From: Janthinobacterium sp. BJB426
Lineage (GTDB): Bacteria; Pseudomonadota; Gammaproteobacteria; Burkholderiales; Burkholderiaceae_D
Assembly: GCF_002735705.1 (NCBI RefSeq)
Contig: NZ_PDZL01000002.1
Coordinates: forward strand, 310,001 to 374,000
Length of the DNA: 64,000 nt
Reading direction: 5' to 3'
Position numbers and translations under genes: made by a program. Under the pieces are notes generated by a model. It was not told where the DNA came from and made no database searches. It worked only from the letters and a program-made list of their open reading frames with translations. Positions 48,389 to 57,886 of the stretch are shown in pieces; the stretch's first letter is position 1; each line of letters opens with the position of its first letter.

Positions 48389-50061
48389 TACCAGCTCCTG
48401 AATTTGGCGGGTGGTTGATACAGGCCGTCGGACCATTCGACCAGGTCGGCGATGCTTTTCGCCGCCAGCAGCGAGCGGTTCGCAGCGCCGCGCTGCACGC
48501 CGATATCCTCGGGCAGCGCGATCAGGCCATCGGCGCGCAATTTCGCTGTCGTCTTCGGGTCGTGGCGCAGGCCGATGGGCGTCACGCCGGCGACCGCCGC
48601 CAGCATGGCCTTGCGCTCTTCGAGCGAGCGGGCCTTGTACAGGTAGGCGATGCCCTCTTCCGTCAGCACGTGGGTGACGTCGTCGCCATAAATCATCACG
48701 GGCGCCAGCGGCATGCCGCTGGCCTGGCCCACTGCGACGGCGTCGAGCGATTCGACGATCGTCGGCTGGCCGCCATCCTGGAACGTCTCGACCATCTGCA
48801 CCACCAGCTTCTTGCCGCGCGCCAGCGGGTCGTCCGTCTCGATCAAGTCCAGCCAGGCCGGCGTCGGGTGGCGCCGGCCATGCGGGTCGTGGCCCATGTT
48901 GGGCGCGCCGCCGAAGCCGGCCAGGCGGCCATTCGTCACGGTCGACGAGTTGCCCAGGCCATCCATCTGCAGGGTGGCGCCGATGAACAGGTCGACCGCG
49001 TACTGGCCCGCCAGCTGGCACAGGGCGCGGTTCGAACGCATCGAACCGTCGCGGCCCGTAAAGAACACGTCGGGCCGCGCGGCCGCATAGCTTTCCATGC
49101 CCAGCTCCGCGCCGAAGCAGTGCACGCTCTCGACCCAGCCCGTCTCGATGGCGGGGATCAGGGTCGGGTGGGGATTGAGCACCCAGTTGCGGCAAATCTT
49201 GCCCTTCAAGCCCAGCTGCTCGCCATAGGTGGGCAAAATCAGCTCGATGGCGGCCGTATTGAAGCCGATGCCGTGATTGAGCGACTGCACCTGGTGTTTT
49301 TCGTACACGCCGCGGATCGCCATCATGGCCATCAGCACGTGCACGGGCTTGATCACGCGCGGGTCGCGGGTAAACAGCGGCTCGATGAAAAATGGTTTGT
49401 CGGACTGCACGACAAAATCGATCCACGAGCCGGGCACGTCGACCCGCGGCAAGTCGCTGACATCGTCGACGATCTGGTTCACCTGGGCGATGACGATGCC
49501 GTCGCGGAAGGCGGCCGATTCCACCAAAGTCGGCGTGTCCTCGGTGCTGGGACCCGTGTACAGATTGCCCTGGCGGTCGGCCATGTAGCCGGCCACCATG
49601 ACGACGTTGGGCGTGAGGTCGACGAACAGGCGCGCATACAGTTCGATATACGTGTGGATGGCGCCCACTTCCAGCAAGCCATCCTGCAGAAACTGGGCGA
49701 TGCGCAGGCTTTGCGTGCCGGCAAACGAAAAATCGAGCTTGCGGGCGATACCCCGCTCGAACAGGTCCAGGTGTTCGGGCAGGCTGACGCTGGGCATGAT
49801 CAGGTGCAGATGGTGGATCTTGTCGGGGTTGACCTGGGTCAGCATGCGGGCGAGGAAATCGGCCTGCTTCTGGTTATTGCCTTCGAGGACGACGCGGTCG
49901 CCCGGCGCAAGCAGGGCTTCCAGCACGGCGACCATGTCGCCCTGTTGCAGAACGGGGCCGCTGGCGTACTGGCGCACGGCTTCCAGGCGGCGGCGCTTCT
50001 CGGTGCGCCGCGTGTCCCATTGTTTTTGCCGCTGCCGTGGCGCTGCTGTGGCGGTTGACAT
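48388..50061 (-). CDS. mdcA: Malonate decarboxylase subunit alpha (acetyl-S-ACP:malonate transferase)
   Basis: A 557-residue CoA-transferase-like subunit. It exchanges acetyl for malonyl on the carrier protein. Characteristic parts: RRLEAVRQYASGPVLQQGDM, VLEGNNQKQADFLARMLTQV, HHLHLIMPSVSLPEHLDLFE and NGRLAGFGGAPNMGHDPHGR. CGGAGG lies 6 bases before the ATG. It is the first gene of the mdcABCDE-madLM-mdcGH operon, transcribed away from mdcR. Confidence 0.94.
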   Translation of the reverse strand: MSTATAAPRQRQKQWDTRRTEKRRRLEAVRQYASGPVLQQGDMVAVLEALLAPGDRVVLEGNNQKQADFLARMLTQVNPDKIHHLHLIMPSVSLPEHLDLFERGIARKLDFSFAGTQSLRIAQFLQDGLLEVGAIHTYIELYARLFVDLTPNVVMVAGYMADRQGNLYTGPSTEDTPTLVESAAFRDGIVIAQVNQIVDDVSDLPRVDVPGSWIDFVVQSDKPFFIEPLFTRDPRVIKPVHVLMAMMAIRGVYEKHQVQSLNHGIGFNTAAIELILPTYGEQLGLKGKICRNWVLNPHPTLIPAIETGWVESVHCFGAELGMESYAAARPDVFFTGRDGSMRSNRALCQLAGQYAVDLFIGATLQMDGLGNSSTVTNGRLAGFGGAPNMGHDPHGRRHPTPAWLDLIETDDPLARGKKLVVQMVETFQDGGQPTIVESLDAVAVGQASGMPLAPVMIYGDDVTHVLTEEGIAYLYKARSLEERKAMLAAVAGVTPIGLRHDPKTTAKLRADGLIALPEDIGVQRGAANRSLLAAKSIADLVEWSDGLYQPPAKFRSW

Positions 50062-50135
50062 CTTGCCTCCGAATTAAGCTATCGAAGCCTGACGATAGTG
50101 CGAAAACGCAGCCGCGACAATCAACCTGCTACCAT

Positions 50136-50160
50136 GTTCATTACTCTGAAGTTAATGAAC
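50136..50160. promoter_or_regulatory. Dyad operator, likely MdcR site
   Basis: GTTCATTA (50136-50143) and TAATGAAC (50153-50160) form a perfect 8-base inverted repeat with a 9-base centre. It contains the LysR T-N11-A form. It lies 20 bases before mdcR and 74 bases from the mdcA start in the divergent gap. Binding by MdcR is inferred from position. Confidence 0.65.
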
Positions 50161-50180
50161 TCCCGTTAAAAAGGGTATCC

Positions 50181-51104
50181 ATGACCATCAACGAAGAAAT
50201 CACCCTGAAAAAGCTGGAAGTGTTTCTCAGCTTTATGGAATTGAACAACCTGGCAAGGGTGGCCGATGCGCTGGGCCAGAGCACGGTCAGCGTGCACCGC
50301 GCCCTGCACTCGCTGGAAGACGGCTTGCGCTGCCCCCTGTTCAAGCGCGAGGGGCGCAGCCTGATCCCGCTGCATGCGGCCTACACCTTTGCCGAATCGG
50401 CGCGGCGCGCGCTGGCCGAGTGCGAGGAAGGCGTGCGCAAGGTGCGCGAAATGTCAGGCATCAATCCCGTGCGGCTGAAGATCGGCTCGCTGTATTCCCT
50501 GACCCTGCACTGCATCCCGCAGCTGGTGATCGCCCTGAAGCTGCGCCGGCCCGGCCTGGACATCGACCTGACCCTGGGCTCGAACCGCGAACTGCTGCAA
50601 AGCCTCGCCGATGGACGTTTGGACGCCATCATCGTCGGCGTGCAGGAAGAAGAACAGCATGCCGGGCTGGTGGCCGTGCCCCTGTTCCAGGACGACGTCT
50701 ACCTGGCCGCACCGCTAGACTCGCCCTATGCGGGGGCCGCGTCGGTGGACTTGCAGCAGCTGCGCAACGATAAATTCGTCACCCTCAACGAGGGCTTCGT
50801 CACCTCGCAAAGCTTCAACCACGCGTTTGACCTGGCGGGATTCGTGCCAGACACGGCCATGCGGGTCGGCGACATCTTCTCGCTGATCAACCTGGTCAGC
50901 GGCGGCATAGGCTACAGCCTGCTGCCCGGCCGGGTGCGCGCCTTCAGCTCGCGCATCGAACTGATTCCGCTGGACGCGCGCTACGGCTCGCACCAGCAGA
51001 TTACCCTGCTGATGCTCAGCAGCCGCGAGCGCGACCCGAATTTGCTGGCGCTGGCGGCGGAGTGCCGCCTGTATGGGCGTGGCGAGCGCGCAACTGGCAG
51101 CTGA
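50181..51104 (+). CDS. mdcR: LysR-family regulator of malonate use
   Basis: A 307-residue LysR regulator, divergent from the malonate operon. The HTH is KLEVFLSFMELNNLARVADA followed by LGQSTVSVHRALHSLEDGLR. The effector domain continues KIGSLYSLTLHCIPQLVIAL, DGRLDAIIVGVQEEEQH and DIFSLINLVSGGIGYSLLPG, as in MdcR-type malonate regulators. The ATG at 50181 has AAGGG upstream, and the preceding in-frame sequence is promoter DNA. It should activate the operon in the presence of malonate. Confidence 0.9.
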   Translation: MTINEEITLKKLEVFLSFMELNNLARVADALGQSTVSVHRALHSLEDGLRCPLFKREGRSLIPLHAAYTFAESARRALAECEEGVRKVREMSGINPVRLKIGSLYSLTLHCIPQLVIALKLRRPGLDIDLTLGSNRELLQSLADGRLDAIIVGVQEEEQHAGLVAVPLFQDDVYLAAPLDSPYAGAASVDLQQLRNDKFVTLNEGFVTSQSFNHAFDLAGFVPDTAMRVGDIFSLINLVSGGIGYSLLPGRVRAFSSRIELIPLDARYGSHQQITLLMLSSRERDPNLLALAAECRLYGRGERATGS

Positions 51105-51144
51105 AATGGAGTCGCAGGAGCGCCGCGAGCATGCCTGTATCAAC

Positions 51145-51504
51145 TCAAGTTGGAAAATCTCCGCGCATATAGGTTTTCCAGAGATTGTCGATAAAGTCGA
51201 TCTCGACTTTATTCTGGCATGCCTGCGCAATCAGACCCATATCGTCCGACACGTAGCCAGCAAGGTCGGAATTTTCAGTGACTTGATATACTTTCTTGAA
51301 TGCTACCTCCCTGATCTCCTTCACCAGGGCGCCTTCAGCTGGACAAGATGAGGTCACTTTTTCGTAGCTGGCACACCATGCGCCGTCAAACTCAACAGAA
51401 TCCCTGGTGCACAATGCAGCATCCCAGTCAGTATCTTTCTGGAAAATAGTCTCAAGAAAAATGCTGTCATTTATTGTCGCTAAAATGTCGTTTTCGATCG
51501 TCAT
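51145..51504 (-). CDS. Hypothetical acidic protein, lower-GC codons
   Basis: A 119-residue soluble protein starting MTIENDILATINDSIFLETI. It has five cysteines (for example ALCTRDSVEFDGAWCASYEK) and no recognised domain. Its base composition is visibly more AT-rich than its neighbours, which suggests recent transfer. The ribosome site is weak. Size, acidity and isolation resemble immunity or antitoxin proteins, without a toxin in sight. It lies convergent to mdcR, 98 bases downstream of the GH15 start-side group. Confidence 0.6.
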   Translation of the reverse strand: MTIENDILATINDSIFLETIFQKDTDWDAALCTRDSVEFDGAWCASYEKVTSSCPAEGALVKEIREVAFKKVYQVTENSDLAGYVSDDMGLIAQACQNKVEIDFIDNLWKTYMRGDFPT

Positions 51505-51602
51505 CTCGATATTTCATATTGATTAGTGCGGATGCCATTCGGCATTTCGTATTCCTGCGCACCAAGGCGGGTGATGACCTGGCGCGTAATGACACGGTAC
51601 GA

Positions 51603-53432
51603 TTAAATCGCGCTATCCCAAGGCGCCGACAAGCGCACGGCGCAGTTGATGAGGCCCACCATCGAATACGTCTGCGGGAAATTGCCCCACATTTCGCCCG
51701 TCACCGGATGCGTGTCTTCGGACAGCAGGCCCAGGTGGTTGCGCGCCATTAACATTGTTTCGAAGATTTGGCGCGCTTCGTCCTTCCTGCCGATGCGCGC
51801 CAGGGCGTCGATGCGCCAGAAGGTGCAGATGTTGAAGGCGGTCTCGGGCTTGCCGAAGTCGTCGGGGGCTTCGTAGCGGCGCATGTAGGGGCCGTCGCAC
51901 AGCGATGCTTCCAGCGCATCGACTGTCGCGATGAAACGGGGGTCCATAGGGTCGATGAAGTTGACTTCCGCCATCAGCAGGACGGACGCGTCGAGGTCGC
52001 GCCCGCCCAGGCTTTCGGCAAAGGCCTGGCGCTCCTCGCTCCACGCTTCGCGCAGCAGGCGCTCGCGGATCAGCACGGCGCGGCTGTTCCAGTGGTCGGC
52101 GCGGTCCGGCAAGCCCAGTTTATGGGCAACCTTGGCCAGGCGGTCGCAGGCGGCCCAGCTCATCAGCATGGACGAGGTGTGGACTCTTGCCCGCGTGCGC
52201 AGCTCCCACATGCCCGCGTCCGGTTCCGCGTGCAATCTGAAGGCCTGATCGCCCACGGCTTCCAGTGCGGCAAACTCGGCCTTGCCGGCCCGGTGGAACA
52301 GGCGGTGGTCAAGAAACGCTTGCGCCGCGCCCAGGACGATGTTGCCGTAGACATCGTGCTGGAAATGTTCCTGCGCCTGGTTGCCCACGCGCACGGGGCC
52401 GTTGCCGCGGTAGCCGGGCAAATGGTCGAGCGTCGATTCCGGCAACTGCTCTTCCAGGCCGATGCCGTACAGGGGCTGGATGTGGCCGCCCTTCGAGCGG
52501 GCGACGATATTCGTCAGCCAGCGCAAATACTCTTCCATCGTGCCCACTTCGGACAAACTATTGAGTGCGCGCACGACAAAGAAGGCGTCGCGCAGCCAGC
52601 AGTAGCGGTAATCCCAGTTGCGGCTGCTGCCGGGCGCTTCAGGGATGCTCGTCGTCATGGCAGCGATGATGGCGCCCGTGTCTTCATATAAAGACAGTTT
52701 TAACGTGATGGCCGCGCGGATGACCACGTCCTGCCATTCCAGCGGCACGGCCAGGCGACGCGTGTAGGTGCGCCAATAATTGATGGTTTCCTTTTCGAAG
52801 ATGCGCGCCGTCTCGTCGATGCCGCCGGCCAGGGTTTCATCGGGGCCCAGCAGGAAGTTGGCGGTGCCTCCCAGCACGAAATACGTTTCGCTCAGCACAT
52901 AGTTGAGCGACACATCGGTGTTCAGGCGCAAGGTCTGCTCCGGTCCCACGTAGCGGATGTGGTGGCTGCCCTGCGTGATCTGCGGCGCCAGCTTGCCCCA
53001 GTCGTAGCGGGGGCGCAGGCGCACGCGGATGCGCACGGCATGATCGAGCGGGCGCACGCGGCGGATCAGCATCAGCGGGCGGAACATGCGGTCGCGGCTG
53101 AGGAACCGGGGCGCGAAATCCGTGATTTCCACGCCGCGCCCCTGCGTGTCGTACAGCCGCGTGCGCAGCACGGCCGTGCTCGGCTCGTAGAACTGCTCGC
53201 TGCGGGCAAAGTTTTCAATGTCGATGGCCCACACGCTGCCGTTTTCCGTGGCGTCCAGCAGGCCGTTGAAGACCGGGTCGCCATCGAAACGGGGCAGGCA
53301 CGACCAGACGACTTGCCCCGCCTGGTCGATCAGGGCGCTGAAGGCGCAATTGCCCACCACGCCACAGTTGAGGGATGCTTGCGCGGGCACGCCGCCGGGG
53401 GTGTCAGAAGCTTGTTCAGTGGATATGGTCAT
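51603..53432 (-). CDS. Glycoside hydrolase family 15 protein (glucoamylase/trehalase-like)
   Basis: A 609-residue protein with an N-terminal beta-sandwich and a C-terminal (alpha/alpha)6 barrel. The opening SLNCGVVGNCAFSALIDQAG, followed by VVWSCLPRFDG, and the barrel motif SSRNWDYRYCWLRDAFFVVR with HIQPLYGIGLEEQLPEST and WELRTRARVHTSSMLMSWA are typical of bacterial GH15. The product may hydrolyse trehalose or malto-oligosaccharides. It lies 3 bases after otsB in the same operon, which favours a trehalase role. AAGGAG precedes the ATG. Confidence 0.9.
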   Translation of the reverse strand: MTISTEQASDTPGGVPAQASLNCGVVGNCAFSALIDQAGQVVWSCLPRFDGDPVFNGLLDATENGSVWAIDIENFARSEQFYEPSTAVLRTRLYDTQGRGVEITDFAPRFLSRDRMFRPLMLIRRVRPLDHAVRIRVRLRPRYDWGKLAPQITQGSHHIRYVGPEQTLRLNTDVSLNYVLSETYFVLGGTANFLLGPDETLAGGIDETARIFEKETINYWRTYTRRLAVPLEWQDVVIRAAITLKLSLYEDTGAIIAAMTTSIPEAPGSSRNWDYRYCWLRDAFFVVRALNSLSEVGTMEEYLRWLTNIVARSKGGHIQPLYGIGLEEQLPESTLDHLPGYRGNGPVRVGNQAQEHFQHDVYGNIVLGAAQAFLDHRLFHRAGKAEFAALEAVGDQAFRLHAEPDAGMWELRTRARVHTSSMLMSWAACDRLAKVAHKLGLPDRADHWNSRAVLIRERLLREAWSEERQAFAESLGGRDLDASVLLMAEVNFIDPMDPRFIATVDALEASLCDGPYMRRYEAPDDFGKPETAFNICTFWRIDALARIGRKDEARQIFETMLMARNHLGLLSEDTHPVTGEMWGNFPQTYSMVGLINCAVRLSAPWDSAI

Positions 53433-53435
53433 CGG

Positions 53436-54197
53436 CTACTCCTTGAAAGGGGATACGGACGCGGCCAGCAGCGCGGCGCGCAAGGCGCGCGGGCTGGCCA
53501 GGCGCAGGGTGGCGGCGCTGGGGCCGCTGCCCACTTTCACGCCCTGCCCGCCTGCTTGTTGTACAAAGGCAAAGCCTGCCTCGTCGGTGGTGTCATCGCC
53601 CGCGAACACGGGCCGGCGGCCGGCGAATGGCGCCTCCACCATGAAGGCGGCGATGGCGCCACCCTTGTCCGTGGCGGCCGGCTTGGCTTCCAGGACCATT
53701 TTGCCATGCAACAGCAATACCCCCGGGCACGCTTGCACGGCCGCCGACATTTCCTGCGCGCACAATTGCCCGAGTTCCGGCGCCAGCCGGTAATGCAGGG
53801 CCACGGCGCCGCGCTTGTGTTCCACCAGCAAGCCGGGATATATCGCCGCCAGCGCCCGGGCGCGGGCCAGCACGGGCGAGACGTCGGGCGTGGCCGCCAC
53901 ATGCAGCACGCCATCGGCATCGCGCCGCTCCACGCCATGCACGCCGGCAACCGGCAGGGTCAAGGGCGCCAGCATGGCGTCGATCTGGGTGATGGGACGG
54001 CCGGAAATGAGGGCCAGCGCGCCGCCGTGGCGCTCGGCCAGCAGCGCCAGCGCTTCGACCACGCCCCCTTCCAGGCGCACGCCGTCGGGCGTGGAAGCCA
54101 GGTCGACCAGGGTGCCGTCGAAGTCGAGGAAAACGGCGCTGCCGGGCGTGCTCAGCAATTGCAACAGAGCCGCGCTATCGTCAGGTGTATCGTCCAT
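53436..54197 (-). CDS. otsB: Trehalose-6-phosphate phosphatase
   Basis: A 253-residue HAD-type phosphatase. The nucleophile motif is AVFLDFDGTLVDLA, followed by GGALALISGRPITQIDAML, VAGVHGVERRD and the last acidic motif in PVFAGDDTTDEAGFAFVQ, with LLHGKMVLEAKP nearby. It removes phosphate from trehalose-6-phosphate. The start couples to the preceding synthase gene (TGATG), and it is followed by the GH15 gene 3 bases later. Confidence 0.93.
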   Translation of the reverse strand: MDDTPDDSAALLQLLSTPGSAVFLDFDGTLVDLASTPDGVRLEGGVVEALALLAERHGGALALISGRPITQIDAMLAPLTLPVAGVHGVERRDADGVLHVAATPDVSPVLARARALAAIYPGLLVEHKRGAVALHYRLAPELGQLCAQEMSAAVQACPGVLLLHGKMVLEAKPAATDKGGAIAAFMVEAPFAGRRPVFAGDDTTDEAGFAFVQQAGGQGVKVGSGPSAATLRLASPRALRAALLAASVSPFKE

Positions 54198-56482
54198 CAG
54201 ATCCCCTTGCGCCGCTTGATGCGGCTGTGGGCGTCGATCTTGGTCATGACCTTGTCGCGCTGGCGCAAACGGGCCGCGTCCAGCAGCATGCGCCCGGCCC
54301 AGCGGTAGACATTGAAATGTTTGACTCTCGCCCGCATGCTTTTCATGCGCTCGCGCTGCTCCACGGGCGGCATCACGAGGGCGCGGTACAGGGCGTCGGC
54401 GCCCTGCTCGATGTGGTAGGGGTTGATGATCAACGCTTCATGCAGCTCGCGCGCGGCGCCCGTGAATTGGCTCAGCACCAGCACGCCCAGCTCGTCGTCG
54501 CGGGCGGCGATGAATTCCTTGGCCACCAGATTCATGCCGTCATGCAAGCTCGTCACCATGCACACTTCGGAAGCGCGGAAATAGCGCTGCAAATCGTCCT
54601 GGCCATGGTGTTCGGCTTTCAGCAGGATGGGCACATAGTCTCCGCTGCCGAAGCGGCGGTTGATGCGCTCGACCATCTTGCGCACCCGGGCGTCGAAACT
54701 TTGGTATTCATCGAGCGAAGCGCGGCTCGGGGCGGCAATTTGCACGAATGTAAAATTGCCCACCATGCCAGGCTGCTGTTCCAGCATGCGCTCGACGGCC
54801 TGGAAGCGCTCGACGATGCCTTTGGTGTAGTCGAGGCGGTCCACGCCGATGCCCAGCAAGTGGTCGGGCGCCACGCCCAGTTCGCTGCGAATCTGTGCGC
54901 GGCACGTGGCCACGTCAGGCTGGTCCGGGTTGTCTTCCGGCCAGGCGATGGAAATCGGATAATCCTCGACCTGCGTCATCTCGCCACCATAGGAAATCGT
55001 CGATGCTTCCGGCTCGATGCGGGTTTCCAGGTAGCGATCCACCGTTTCGAGGAAATTCTTGCGGTGGAATGGAGTGTGGAAGCCGAGAATCGTACTGCCC
55101 AGCAAGCCGTCGAGGATTTCTTCGCGCCAAGGGCAAATGCCGAACGATTCCGAATTCGGCCAGGGGATATGCCAGAAAGTAATAATCGTCGCCTTCGGCA
55201 AGGCTTCGCGCACCATGCGCGGCAGCAAGGCGAAATGGTAATCCTGCACCAGCACGACGGGGTTGTCCGTCTTCGCTTCGGCGATGACGGCGTCGGCGAA
55301 GCGCCGGTTGACTTTCACGTACTGTTCCCAATCGGACGAGCGGAACACGGGGCGCACGTGGGCGATATGGCACAGCGGCCACATGCCTTCATTGGCGAAA
55401 CCATAATAGTAGCCCTGCTCTTCCTCGTCCGTCAGCCACACGCGGCGCAAGGTATAGCTGGGGTTGTCGGGCGGCACGGGCACGTGGTCGAGTTTATCGA
55501 CCGTCTCGCGGTCGGCGGAACCGGCGCCATGCGCGATCCACGTGCCGGAACAGGCGCGCATCACGGCTTCCACGGCCGTCACCAGGCCGCTGGCCGGGCG
55601 CTGCACCGCTATTCCATCTTCCGTTTTGGTGTGGATATACGGCTCGCGGTTCGACACCACCAGCACCTGGTCGCCCTGCAAGTCCGCCTCCAGCAAGGCG
55701 CGCAGCTTGTCCGGCGTCCAGTCGGACGACCAGCCGTTATCGCCCTGGCGTTCCAGGTGGTATTCCTGCAGCAATTCGCGCAAGTCGCCGATCAGCGGCT
55801 GCATTTCCGGCGGCGGCGCGGGCGCGGCGGCGGGTGCGGCAGCGGCCACTGCACCATTACTTTTCGGCAGCAACTCGCCCCGTAAAATATCCTTGACGGC
55901 CGCCAGCCAGCCGCGCCAGCTCAGGTGCGCCACGAACACGGTCATCAGGGAAATCAGCACGGCCAGCACGGCCAGGAAGGCAAAGATAAAACGTTTGGTA
56001 TCGGTATTGCGGCGTTCGACAAAGCTCATGTCCTGCACCAGCACCAGGCGGCCCAGCTGGGACGCATCCTGCATCACGGGCGTTTCGCTGAGGTGGACTT
56101 GCCCTTGCGGCAATTGCGCCAGGGATTTGTACAGGCCACCCGTGGGAGGCGTGCTCCAGCAGCCGATGGAGGCCGGGTATTGCGCGGATTGGTACAGCAA
56201 GTGGCCCGCGTTGTCGCAAAAGCCGATGGCGATCAGGCGTTCGTCGCGCGTGGCGCCCTGGAACAGTTCGCTGATGCGGGTGGCGTCTTGCGCGGGCAGG
56301 TATTCGGTGAGCGAGGGCCGGAGGGTTCCAGCGAGCAATTCGGCCCGGCTGTCGAGGTCGCGCACGTACCAGCGCAGGGTGATATTGTCGAGCAGGGGTA
56401 CTACGATATAAGCAAACAATCCCAGCACCAGGGCCAGTGGCAGGATGAAGCGCAAGGACATTCGGAGTGATCGTACTATCAT
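54197..56482 (-). CDS. otsA: Membrane-anchored trehalose-6-phosphate synthase
   Basis: A 761-residue protein, far longer than the roughly 470 residues of OtsA. Residues 12-32 and 165-187 are membrane segments that enclose a periplasmic sensor-like part. An Ala/Pro linker (209-226) follows, and the GT20 catalytic domain begins near 272. Synthase motifs are intact: [51 protein letters not shown] and [19 protein letters not shown]. It makes trehalose-6-phosphate from UDP-glucose and glucose-6-phosphate. AAAGGAAA lies upstream of the ATG. The phosphatase gene follows at once. The sensor part may couple synthesis to osmotic signals (inference). Confidence 0.92.
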   Translation of the reverse strand: MIVRSLRMSLRFILPLALVLGLFAYIVVPLLDNITLRWYVRDLDSRAELLAGTLRPSLTEYLPAQDATRISELFQGATRDERLIAIGFCDNAGHLLYQSAQYPASIGCWSTPPTGGLYKSLAQLPQGQVHLSETPVMQDASQLGRLVLVQDMSFVERRNTDTKRFIFAFLAVLAVLISLMTVFVAHLSWRGWLAAVKDILRGELLPKSNGAVAAAAPAAAPAPPPEMQPLIGDLRELLQEYHLERQGDNGWSSDWTPDKLRALLEADLQGDQVLVVSNREPYIHTKTEDGIAVQRPASGLVTAVEAVMRACSGTWIAHGAGSADRETVDKLDHVPVPPDNPSYTLRRVWLTDEEEQGYYYGFANEGMWPLCHIAHVRPVFRSSDWEQYVKVNRRFADAVIAEAKTDNPVVLVQDYHFALLPRMVREALPKATIITFWHIPWPNSESFGICPWREEILDGLLGSTILGFHTPFHRKNFLETVDRYLETRIEPEASTISYGGEMTQVEDYPISIAWPEDNPDQPDVATCRAQIRSELGVAPDHLLGIGVDRLDYTKGIVERFQAVERMLEQQPGMVGNFTFVQIAAPSRASLDEYQSFDARVRKMVERINRRFGSGDYVPILLKAEHHGQDDLQRYFRASEVCMVTSLHDGMNLVAKEFIAARDDELGVLVLSQFTGAARELHEALIINPYHIEQGADALYRALVMPPVEQRERMKSMRARVKHFNVYRWAGRMLLDAARLRQRDKVMTKIDAHSRIKRRKGI

Positions 56483-56720
56483 CGTTTTCCTTTGCAAAAA
56501 CAAAAAACATGGCAAGTATGACTATGTTTCCACTACGGCGACGCCCGTTTGCTTTCCGTATTGAAACGTCAACGTGGCATGGCGCAGCGCAGCAATTTTT
56601 TCCAGTATCCACCTTGTTCCAAGTCTTATCCGTTCGGCAACGCACGTCCCCGCGACGTCATCTGCACGTAAAATAGCCGCTTCCGACATCCATTTCACTA
56701 ATTTCAAGGAGTTTTCGCCT

Positions 56721-57836
56721 ATGGATCTCAGCACGTTTCACTCGCTGATGGGAGGCCCGCTGCGCTCGGCGCTGACCGTGCTCGTTTCCGCCCTGCTCGT
56801 CACCCTGGTCGCCATCGGCGTGCACCGGGCCGGCATCGGTTTGCTGAAAAGACTGGCCAATGGCCACCCGCTGGCCAGCAACGTCGCGCGCGTGGCTTTC
56901 CGCGCCAGCCAGCTGTGCATGATCGTCTTCGGCCTGCGCATGGTGCTGGCCAGCGCGCCCGACGACACGCCGGGTCTGGTTGCCATGTCGCACCTGGCCA
57001 GCGTGGCGCTGATCATCGCGCTGACCTGGCTGGCCATGCAATGCATCGAATCGCTCAGCATCACGATTTCCCAGATCAATCCCGTCGACGCGGCCGACAA
57101 CCTGCGCGCGCGGCGCCGTATCACCCAGGCCCGCGTGCTCACGCGCAGCGCGCACGCCATCGTCGTCCTGCTGGGCCTGTCCTTCGTGCTGCTGACCTTG
57201 CCCGGTGCGCGGCAGATCGGCGCCAGCCTGCTGGCCTCGGCCGGCGTGGCGGGCCTGGTGGCCGGTATCGCCGCCCGCCCCGTGCTCGGTAATTTCATTG
57301 CAGGCCTGCAAATTGCGTTTTCTCAACCCATTCGCATCGACGACGTGCTGATCGTCAATGGCGAATGGGGCACGGTCGAGGAAATCAAGGGCACCTATGT
57401 GGTCGTGCGCGTTTGGGACGAGCGCCGCCTGATCGTGCCGCTGCAGTGGTTCATTGAAAATCCGTTCGAGAACTGGACGCATACTTCCTCGGACATCCTG
57501 GGCACGGTGTTCCTGTGGCTGGACTTCAGCGTCCCGATCGAGCCCCTGCGCGCAGAGCTGACACGCATCTGCGAGTCCGCCAAGCAATGGGACGGCCGTG
57601 TCTGCACCGTGCAGGCGACGGATTCGAACGAGCGGGCCGTGCGCGTGCGCTTTCTCATCAGTGCGCGGGATTCGGGCACGGCCTTCGAATTGCGCTGCCT
57701 CGTGCGCGAGCAGATGCTGGCCTTCATCACCACCCACTACCCGCACAGCCTGCCCCGCTTGCGCTCCACGCACGACCCCATCGAGCTGCACGCCATGCAG
57801 GCGCAGAACGACAGCGTGTCGCTGTACAAAGTGTAA
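56721..57836 (+). CDS. MscS-type mechanosensitive ion channel
   Basis: A 371-residue inner-membrane protein. There are five hydrophobic segments, then the pore-lining helix with ASAGVAGLVAGIAARPVLGN and the MscS beta domain (SQPIRIDDVLIVNGEWGTVE, TYVVVRVWDERRLIVPLQWF). The cytoplasmic C-terminal part ends in VSLYKV. It probably opens under hypo-osmotic shock. It is divergent from the trehalose operon, which fits an osmotic-stress neighbourhood. CAAGGAG lies 10 bases before the ATG. Confidence 0.9.
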   Translation: MDLSTFHSLMGGPLRSALTVLVSALLVTLVAIGVHRAGIGLLKRLANGHPLASNVARVAFRASQLCMIVFGLRMVLASAPDDTPGLVAMSHLASVALIIALTWLAMQCIESLSITISQINPVDAADNLRARRRITQARVLTRSAHAIVVLLGLSFVLLTLPGARQIGASLLASAGVAGLVAGIAARPVLGNFIAGLQIAFSQPIRIDDVLIVNGEWGTVEEIKGTYVVVRVWDERRLIVPLQWFIENPFENWTHTSSDILGTVFLWLDFSVPIEPLRAELTRICESAKQWDGRVCTVQATDSNERAVRVRFLISARDSGTAFELRCLVREQMLAFITTHYPHSLPRLRSTHDPIELHAMQAQNDSVSLYKV

Positions 57837-57844
57837 AGAAACCT

Positions 57845-57873
57845 GCGGCGCGCTGCCCTCGTCCGCGCGCCGC
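57845..57873. other. Perfect 9-base hairpin between channel and antiporter genes
   Basis: GCGGCGCGC (57845-57853) and GCGCGCCGC (57865-57873) can pair around an 11-base loop. It lies between the channel stop and the antiporter start (14 bases before the ATG). No T run follows, so it is a weak attenuator or a structure covering the ribosome site. Confidence 0.45.
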
Positions 57874-57886
57874 TACAATGGTTCGC

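Noticed and set aside
48389..49426. Extension of the mdcB frame into mdcA
   Set aside because: mdcA is intact in another frame, and mdcB has its own ribosome site at 48388.
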